A DNA stretch of 64,000 nucleotides from Xenorhabdus cabanillasii. GTDB lineage: Bacteria > Pseudomonadota > Gammaproteobacteria > Enterobacterales > Enterobacteriaceae. The notes below the pieces were generated by a model, which was not told where the DNA came from, searched no databases, and saw only the letters and a program-made list of their open reading frames with translations. The position numbers were made by a program, and so were the translations under genes. The stretch spans positions 1,240,001 to 1,304,000 of the forward strand of contig NZ_QTUB01000001.1 in assembly GCF_003386665.1 (NCBI RefSeq). Direction: 5' to 3'. This document shows, piece after piece, positions 58,774 to 64,000 of the stretch (its first letter is position 1; each line of letters begins with the position of its first letter).

Positions 58774-60438
58774 TTATGTTGAAATTAAGTATATTGCTTC
58801 ATAAGGATTGAGCTTAATTTCTTTCTCTATTTTTTTTCCTGATGATGGATAATTACTGATGAGTACCCGCCAATCCTGATGTGTGAGTTCAGGATCTGGA
58901 GACCAATGCTGTGTTTCGTCACTTAGATTGGCGATAACCAGCAGAGTTTGATCCTGCCAACGACGCAGATAACACCACAGTGAAGGGTGATCGGGTAAAA
59001 TATCCAGATAATCACCATAAGTTAGGATGGGTTGTGTTTTTCTTAACTTAATCAAATCCTGGTAGCAGTAAAATACAGAATCTTTGTCCAGTAATACTGC
59101 TTCTGCATTGATTTCACGATAATTATCGCAAGTAGCGATCCACGGAGTACCAGAAGTAAAACCGGCGTTGCTGGAATCGTCCCATTGCATCGGAGTTCGG
59201 CTATTGTCACGGGATTTCTGTGCCAGAATTGCCAGAATCTCTTCTGGCTGTACGCCTTTTTCAATACGCTCTTGATACATATTCAGGCTTTCAATATCCC
59301 GATAGTCTTCGATACGCTTAAAGTGAGGATTTGTCATACCTAGCTCTTCACCCTGATAAATATAGGGTGTTCCCTGCATGCCGTGCAGCACCATCGCTAA
59401 CATTTTGGCAGATGTTTTATGGTGTTGGTTTTCATCACCAAACCGGGAAACAATGCGGGGTTGATCGTGGTTACACCAAAAAAGTGCGTTCCAGGCTTTT
59501 TGATGCATGCCTTGTTGCCATGTTGAAAAAATCCTTTTCAGCTCAATATAATCAGGCTTAGCGAGAGTCCATTTCTCACCATCAGGATAATCAACTTTCA
59601 GATGATGAAAATTAAACGTCATGGAGAGTTCTTTACCATCCAATGCGCTATAGTGGACACAGTGTTCAAGGCGTGTGGAGGACATCTCTCCGACAGTCAT
59701 TAATCCTTTAGGTTGGAAAACATCGTGGCTCATCTCCTGCAAAAATTCATGTATCCGCGGGCCATCAGTATAAAAACGGCGGCCATCACCATGCTCATCA
59801 TTAGGATAGTCCTGTTGTTTTGAGACGAGATTAACCACATCCAATCTTAGCCCATCGACGCCACGGTCGGCCCAGAACTCACAGACTTTCTTCAGCTCGG
59901 TTCGAACGGGTTCATGTTCCCAGTTCAAATCAGCTTGTTCTACAGCAAACAGATGAAGGTAATACTGTTGGCTATCTGGATGCCATTGCCAGGCGTTACC
60001 ACCGAATTTGGATTTCCAGTTATTGGGAAGGGGATCCTTGGCACTTTCCCGCCAGATATAAAACTGGCGATAAGGGCTATGAATATCCTGTGCCGCCTTA
60101 AACCACGGATGCTCGGTTGAAGTGTGGTTAAAGACCATATCTAAAATGATGCGAATGCCACGGCGATGTGCATTTTCCACCAAATTATCAAAGTCTCCCA
60201 TTGTTCCATAATCAGGATTAATGGCGCAGTAATCGGCAACATCATAGCCATTGTCTACCTGTGGAGATGGATAAATTGGTGTGATCCAGATAGCGCCTAC
60301 ACCGAGGCGCTGTAAATAATCCAGACGTTGGGTGATCCCATTAATATCCCCCGTACCACTTCCTGTACTATCCTGAAAACTTTTTGGGTAAATCTGGTAG
60401 ATAGTACTGTCTAACCACCACGGTTGTTGTTCAGTCAT
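58774..60438 (-). CDS. treC: trehalose-6-phosphate hydrolase
   Basis: 554 residues (E. coli 551), GH13 family. Visible are the start WWLDSTIYQIYPKSFQDS, region II DGLRLDVVNLVSK with the catalytic Asp, the acid/base Glu in MTVGEMSS, and WCNHDQPRIVSR of region IV. It splits trehalose-6-phosphate into glucose and glucose-6-phosphate after uptake by TreB. 26 bases after treB. Its last 148 bases are duplicated as a stub at 56312-56459. Confidence 0.97.
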   Translation of the reverse strand: MTEQQPWWLDSTIYQIYPKSFQDSTGSGTGDINGITQRLDYLQRLGVGAIWITPIYPSPQVDNGYDVADYCAINPDYGTMGDFDNLVENAHRRGIRIILDMVFNHTSTEHPWFKAAQDIHSPYRQFYIWRESAKDPLPNNWKSKFGGNAWQWHPDSQQYYLHLFAVEQADLNWEHEPVRTELKKVCEFWADRGVDGLRLDVVNLVSKQQDYPNDEHGDGRRFYTDGPRIHEFLQEMSHDVFQPKGLMTVGEMSSTRLEHCVHYSALDGKELSMTFNFHHLKVDYPDGEKWTLAKPDYIELKRIFSTWQQGMHQKAWNALFWCNHDQPRIVSRFGDENQHHKTSAKMLAMVLHGMQGTPYIYQGEELGMTNPHFKRIEDYRDIESLNMYQERIEKGVQPEEILAILAQKSRDNSRTPMQWDDSSNAGFTSGTPWIATCDNYREINAEAVLLDKDSVFYCYQDLIKLRKTQPILTYGDYLDILPDHPSLWCYLRRWQDQTLLVIANLSDETQHWSPDPELTHQDWRVLISNYPSSGKKIEKEIKLNPYEAIYLIST

Positions 60439-60464
60439 AACAATTCCTATTAACCTGTATCCTA

Positions 60465-61898
60465 TTAACTTGCTGCTTCATTAGCCAAGGCGACTTTGCG
60501 TTCATTTCTGCGATACATCAGAACGGTAAGCACCATTGGTACAACAATAACGATAAGCATGGCGATAAGGTAGATTACCCAGAACTGGGGTTTGATGGAC
60601 AGAATACCCGGTATTCCTCCCACACCGATGCCATAGGAGGTAACATGATTGAGTCCACACACCAGACCCGCCAGGCTGGTTCCAATCATTGCACAGAACA
60701 TGGGATAGCGGTATTTCAGGTTAATACCATACATGGCAGGTTCGGTAACGCCGAGATAGGCTGAAATTGCTGCCGGAACTGAAATCTCCCGCTCTTTTTC
60801 TTTTTTACTTGCCCAGATAATCCCGATAACCGCAGAGCCTTGAGCAATATTGGACAGAGCAATGATTGGCCAGATAGGTGTTCCGCCTGTGCTTTGGATC
60901 ATTTGCAGGTCAATGGCCAATGTAGTCTGATGTACACCGGTAATAACCAGTGGAGCATAGAAGAAGCCAAACAAAGCGGCACCAATCGGAGCAAAACTTC
61001 CGGTCATCAGCCCTTTGACACACCATGCAACACCATCACCGATTACACGCCCAATTGGGCCAATTAGCACATGGGCAAGGAAAACTGCCAGCAACAGGGA
61101 AACGACCGGAACAATCACCAGATAAAGATAATCCGGCACCAGTTTCTTCAAGCGTGTTTCAATCCATCCCAACGTCAGGCCAGCCATCAGGGAAGGTATG
61201 ACCTGAGACTGATAACCCACTTTGGAGATGGTAAACCAGCCAAAATTCCAGACATCAGGCACCTGTTGCCCAAGTAAGTAGGCATTCATTAATTGTGGGG
61301 AGACCAGTGTGATCCCCAGAACAATGCCCAGAATGGGGGTTCCGCCCATTTTTTTAACGGCAGACCAGCAAATACCGACAGGCAGATAGAAAAATATGGC
61401 TTCACCAATCAGCCAGAGGAAATCATAGATGGTTTGCCAGATTGGATACATCTGAGCGAGGGATTTTTCTTCACTGAATGGAATTCCCCCGATCAAGTTG
61501 CGCAGGCCTAATATCAGACCGCCACTGATAAGGGCAGGCAGTAACGGGAAGAAGATCTCAGCAAAATGTGAAATTGCATTTTCATACCATTTCATATTTT
61601 GTCGCGCGGCCTGTTTGACCTCTTCTTTATTGGCCGACTGCTTTCCGGTGGCGGCGAGCAGGGCTTTATAATAGATATCTACATTCGTCCCGATGACTAC
61701 CTGAAACTGGCCGGCATTGGTGAAACAACCTTTTACCATAGGTAATTCTTCAATAGCTTTGGCGTCGGCTTTTTCTGGCGCATTAAGAACAAATCTGAGT
61801 CTGGTGATACAATGGCTTACGGAGGCAATATTCTCTTGCCCCCCGATTAGCCGAATAAGATTATCAATATCCTTTTGATTTATTTGTTTTTTCTTCAT
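60465..61898 (-). CDS. treB: trehalose-specific PTS enzyme IIBC
   Basis: 477 residues (E. coli 473). The IIB domain (1-90) has the phosphorylated cysteine in VSHCITRLRF; the IIC domain follows with about ten helices, including GGLILGLRNLIGG and the substrate region GVTEPAMYGINLKYRYP. No IIA domain, so it would use the glucose IIA protein Crr. It takes up trehalose, the main insect blood sugar, as trehalose-6-phosphate. No treR is found upstream. Confidence 0.97.
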   Translation of the reverse strand: MKKKQINQKDIDNLIRLIGGQENIASVSHCITRLRFVLNAPEKADAKAIEELPMVKGCFTNAGQFQVVIGTNVDIYYKALLAATGKQSANKEEVKQAARQNMKWYENAISHFAEIFFPLLPALISGGLILGLRNLIGGIPFSEEKSLAQMYPIWQTIYDFLWLIGEAIFFYLPVGICWSAVKKMGGTPILGIVLGITLVSPQLMNAYLLGQQVPDVWNFGWFTISKVGYQSQVIPSLMAGLTLGWIETRLKKLVPDYLYLVIVPVVSLLLAVFLAHVLIGPIGRVIGDGVAWCVKGLMTGSFAPIGAALFGFFYAPLVITGVHQTTLAIDLQMIQSTGGTPIWPIIALSNIAQGSAVIGIIWASKKEKEREISVPAAISAYLGVTEPAMYGINLKYRYPMFCAMIGTSLAGLVCGLNHVTSYGIGVGGIPGILSIKPQFWVIYLIAMLIVIVVPMVLTVLMYRRNERKVALANEAAS

Positions 61899-62894
61899 GC
61901 CTTTTCTCCTTCATATGGCAGGAGTAGTGAATTGAATAATGTAAATTGGTGCTAACAGAATGATTACTTTTATGATGAAATAATTCATAGAATGAAGTAA
62001 TAATCCCCCCATCCTAGTCAGATTTCAGAATTTTGAATATGAAAAGATACGTTGTTTGAGTTTTAGATCACACTTTATTCTATTAGTGTGAAAGTATAAT
62101 GTTTTTTATATTACTTAAATTTATTGTTTTAATGGTTTTAATTTCCTGAGTAACTAATAGATTGGGGTAATGAATTATGCTTGTATTATGCTTGTTGTCT
62201 ATTAATGCCAAAGTGAAAATGAATTTTATAGCTTTGTTAATACGTCTTCCCATTTAATTGAAAAAATGTAGTTATTCCTCTGCCTGGTATCGTTCTGATT
62301 GTAAATTTATTACTGTCAATTTTATTTTCAAATCTCATCGAATAGAAAGAAATTAGTATTACCGTTATCAACAACAAGCTCATTCTTCCCAGGCGAGTTT
62401 ACTCATATTCCAAATTTTACCTAAATCATTTTTTCATCAGGCTGATAGGCCGTTCATATCATCAGTCTTTGCAAAACCAGATCAGTAACGTTTAAATTTA
62501 TTCCCGATGATGCCAGGATTAGATTTTGAACACCGTGGATAAAGAACGGAAATATCCAGAGCAACTTACTTCAGGCTAAAAGAGATGGTTTGATTCTATC
62601 CAATGAACTTGTCGAAGAAATAAGCGAAATCATCCATAATGGTTTATGAAGTTTATTATTTTAGTTAGTAAAGTGGTAAATAAACAATATTTTAATTTTA
62701 TTAAAATACTTTCTTAGGTGAAATAAATAAAATATATAATATAAATTTAAATAAATATTCACATTAAAATATCATGTTTTTACATTTTGGTAATACGATT
62801 TTACATATTTAACTCATATTAAAATAAAATAGTTTTCAGATGGAAAAATAAAAAGTTTAATTAATATAAATCAATAACACTAATGGAAAACGAT
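61899..62894. other. 1-kb gene-poor region between treB and the xaxA-like gene
   Basis: AT-rich and without an ORF. It holds the treB promoter and that of the toxin gene. A short open stretch around 62545-62649 (reading QAKRDGLILSNELVEEI) ends in TGA and may be debris of a lost gene. No treR, tRNA or insertion sequence is visible. Confidence 0.5.
62054..62075 (-). promoter_or_regulatory. possible CRP site upstream of treB
   Basis: GTTTGAGTTTTAGATCACAC plus TT agrees with the 22-bp CRP consensus at about 15 positions, the right half (AGATCACA) being nearly perfect. It lies about 155 bases before the treB start; E. coli treBC is CRP-dependent. Confidence 0.45.
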
Positions 62895-64000
62895 ATGAGT
62901 TTAAATCAATCTTTAGCGGAAAATATAATACCTGCATCAGAAGTTCCTGCAATCACCTTAAAATTATTAACCGGTCAGATAGAAGGAGCGGCTCGTTCTG
63001 GGGGGATTTTCACTAAACAAGATCTCATTAATATAAAATTATACGTTAAGCATGGATTGGCACTTCCTACTAATTCGAAGCAAGTAATGGAATATATCGG
63101 TTATAAAGATATTGATATCGATGGTTTGAAACCAGACGATATTACCACCTTATTTAAAGACATTCACGATCATGCGAATAGCTGGAATGATGTGGAAAGT
63201 CAAGTTAAACAGCAAAGTATCGACTTGGAAAATGCTGGTAAACAAATTACCGGAACTGGAGGAGAAATAATCAGTGTTATTAAAGAAATGCCGATTCTTG
63301 ACAGAGTCAAGACAGAATTAGGCAATATAGACGAATTAGGCAAGTTATACGATTCAAGAAAGTCAGACAAATTCAATAAGGAGCACAATGAGAAATTAGC
63401 TAAAATAAAAGCGAAATTAGCTGAAATACTTTATACCCAGGATGATAAAGACATCGCTGTCGAATTGGGTAATTTTCTTGAAAGAATGAAAAACGATATT
63501 ATAAAACAGCAAGAGAATACCCTGCGAGTTAAAAATGCAGTAACCGACTTTAAAATTACACTGTTTGGTGGAACATTATCAAATGGCAAACCTGGACAAG
63601 CGTTACAATCACAAGTCGATAGGAAGAAAAAACTGATGGATGATAATCATCTTTCTACTACTATCAAAGAGTTGCAAGACGAAATTGATGAGAAAAATAA
63701 ACAGATTGAACAACTCCAAAAAGACTATAATAGATATGTTGCTCAGTCATTTTCTGGAATTCCACTGGGAATCATTGGTCTGGCGATTACTGGCGGTATT
63801 TTTGGTGACAAAGCAGAAAAAGCCCGTAAACGGAAAAATGAATTGATCGATGAAGTCAAAGATTTGCAAAATCAAGTGAAAAATAAGAGTGCCTTGCAAA
63901 CGGCCATTCAAGAAGTATCCCTGAATTTTATGAGTATTTGTACATGTATGCAGGATGCAGAAGTTGCCCTGGGTCATTTGGAATTCGTATGGAACACAAT
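62895..64000 (+). CDS. xaxA: XaxA-type alpha-xenorhabdolysin subunit, runs off the window
   Basis: At least 368 residues, open to the last base. Start at 62895 (MSLNQSLAENIIPASE) because GGAAAA precedes it; an in-frame ATG 12 bases upstream lacks a ribosome binding site. The layout is that of XaxA, a ClyA-like alpha pore-forming toxin subunit: long amphipathic helices, a coiled coil (ELQDEIDEKNKQIEQLQKDY) followed by the hydrophobic foot SFSGIPLGIIGLAITGGIFG, then another long helix. XaxA with XaxB makes pores in insect and mammalian cells. xaxB is expected just beyond the window. Confidence 0.9.
   Translation, partial: MSLNQSLAENIIPASEVPAITLKLLTGQIEGAARSGGIFTKQDLINIKLYVKHGLALPTNSKQVMEYIGYKDIDIDGLKPDDITTLFKDIHDHANSWNDVESQVKQQSIDLENAGKQITGTGGEIISVIKEMPILDRVKTELGNIDELGKLYDSRKSDKFNKEHNEKLAKIKAKLAEILYTQDDKDIAVELGNFLERMKNDIIKQQENTLRVKNAVTDFKITLFGGTLSNGKPGQALQSQVDRKKKLMDDNHLSTTIKELQDEIDEKNKQIEQLQKDYNRYVAQSFSGIPLGIIGLAITGGIFGDKAEKARKRKNELIDEVKDLQNQVKNKSALQTAIQEVSLNFMSICTCMQDAEVALGHLEFVWNT

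Larger units (their letters stand above)
58498..58923. repeat. tandem duplication, left arm, copy 2 (native site)
   Basis: Homologous to 56032-56459. This copy includes the intact treC 3' end and is therefore the original location. Promoter and hairpin are shared with copy 1. Confidence 0.88.

Noticed and set aside
62545..62649. Possible treR or other gene between treB and the toxin gene
   Set aside because: The open stretch is only about 35 codons and shows no DNA-binding pattern.
1..64000. CRISPR arrays, tRNA or rRNA genes, insertion sequences
   Set aside because: No regularly spaced direct repeats, no cloverleaf sequence and no transposase frame were seen in any intergenic region.

Overview
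The window is a chromosomal segment of a low-to-moderate GC enterobacterium of the Photorhabdus/Xenorhabdus group (Morganellaceae). Three observations support this. The housekeeping blocks keep E. coli-like order: trpS-gph-rpe-dam-damX-aroB-aroK-hof genes-mrcA-nudE-igaA-hslR-hslO-pckA, pitA-uspB-uspA, and prlC-rsmJ. The accessory genes are those of insect-pathogenic relatives: a XaxA-type alpha-xenorhabdolysin subunit, a large-clostridial-toxin-type glycosyltransferase and a Tc-toxin remnant. Protein identity to enterobacterial families is high throughout. I cannot decide between the two genera from sequence alone.

Layout. 1-5749: a Wadjet (jetABCD) plasmid-defence operon, with jetA cut by the window edge. 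5752-9895: acetate scavenging genes actP-yjcH-acs, facing a Fur-box-controlled sodA (10289). Then yiiM and a glycosyltransferase toxin gene broken at an A9 tract (12144-13341). 13444-19689: the dam/aro operon on the minus strand. 20090-23133: a hof (DNA-uptake type) operon without a separate hofP. 23282-32909: mrcA, a decayed Tc-toxin fragment, nudE, igaA, hslR, hslO and pckA. 33101-33960: a 48-residue protein gene, a truncated yhhW and, on the minus strand, a RyhB small RNA with its Fur box.

33959-42178 is the most unusual metabolic block. A minus-strand operon encodes a LuxE-like acyl-protein synthetase, a LuxC-PaaK-like fusion, a second PaaK/LuxE-like adenylating enzyme and a GNAT acetyltransferase. 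It is flanked by an APH(3')-like kinase gene and a CatB/Vat-like acetyltransferase gene. There is no luxA or luxB. I read it as an undescribed acyl-activation/reduction pathway, possibly with its own resistance genes. 42307-51373 returns to core genes (yhiN, pitA, uspB, uspA, gdhA, rsmJ, prlC).

A second, diverged full-length prlC lies at 52347-54389, with a decayed Fic gene between the two copies. 54718-58923 is a tandem duplication built downstream of treC. Both units share promoter, hairpin and two small secreted-protein genes, but the central gene was exchanged: a PI-PLC X-domain protein in one, an unrelated 186-residue secreted protein in the other. A stub of the treC 3' end marks the duplication junction. 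This looks like a cassette-swapping effector locus and is the best candidate here for an undescribed system. treC-treB and about 1 kb of gene-poor AT-rich DNA follow, and the window ends inside a xaxA-like toxin gene.
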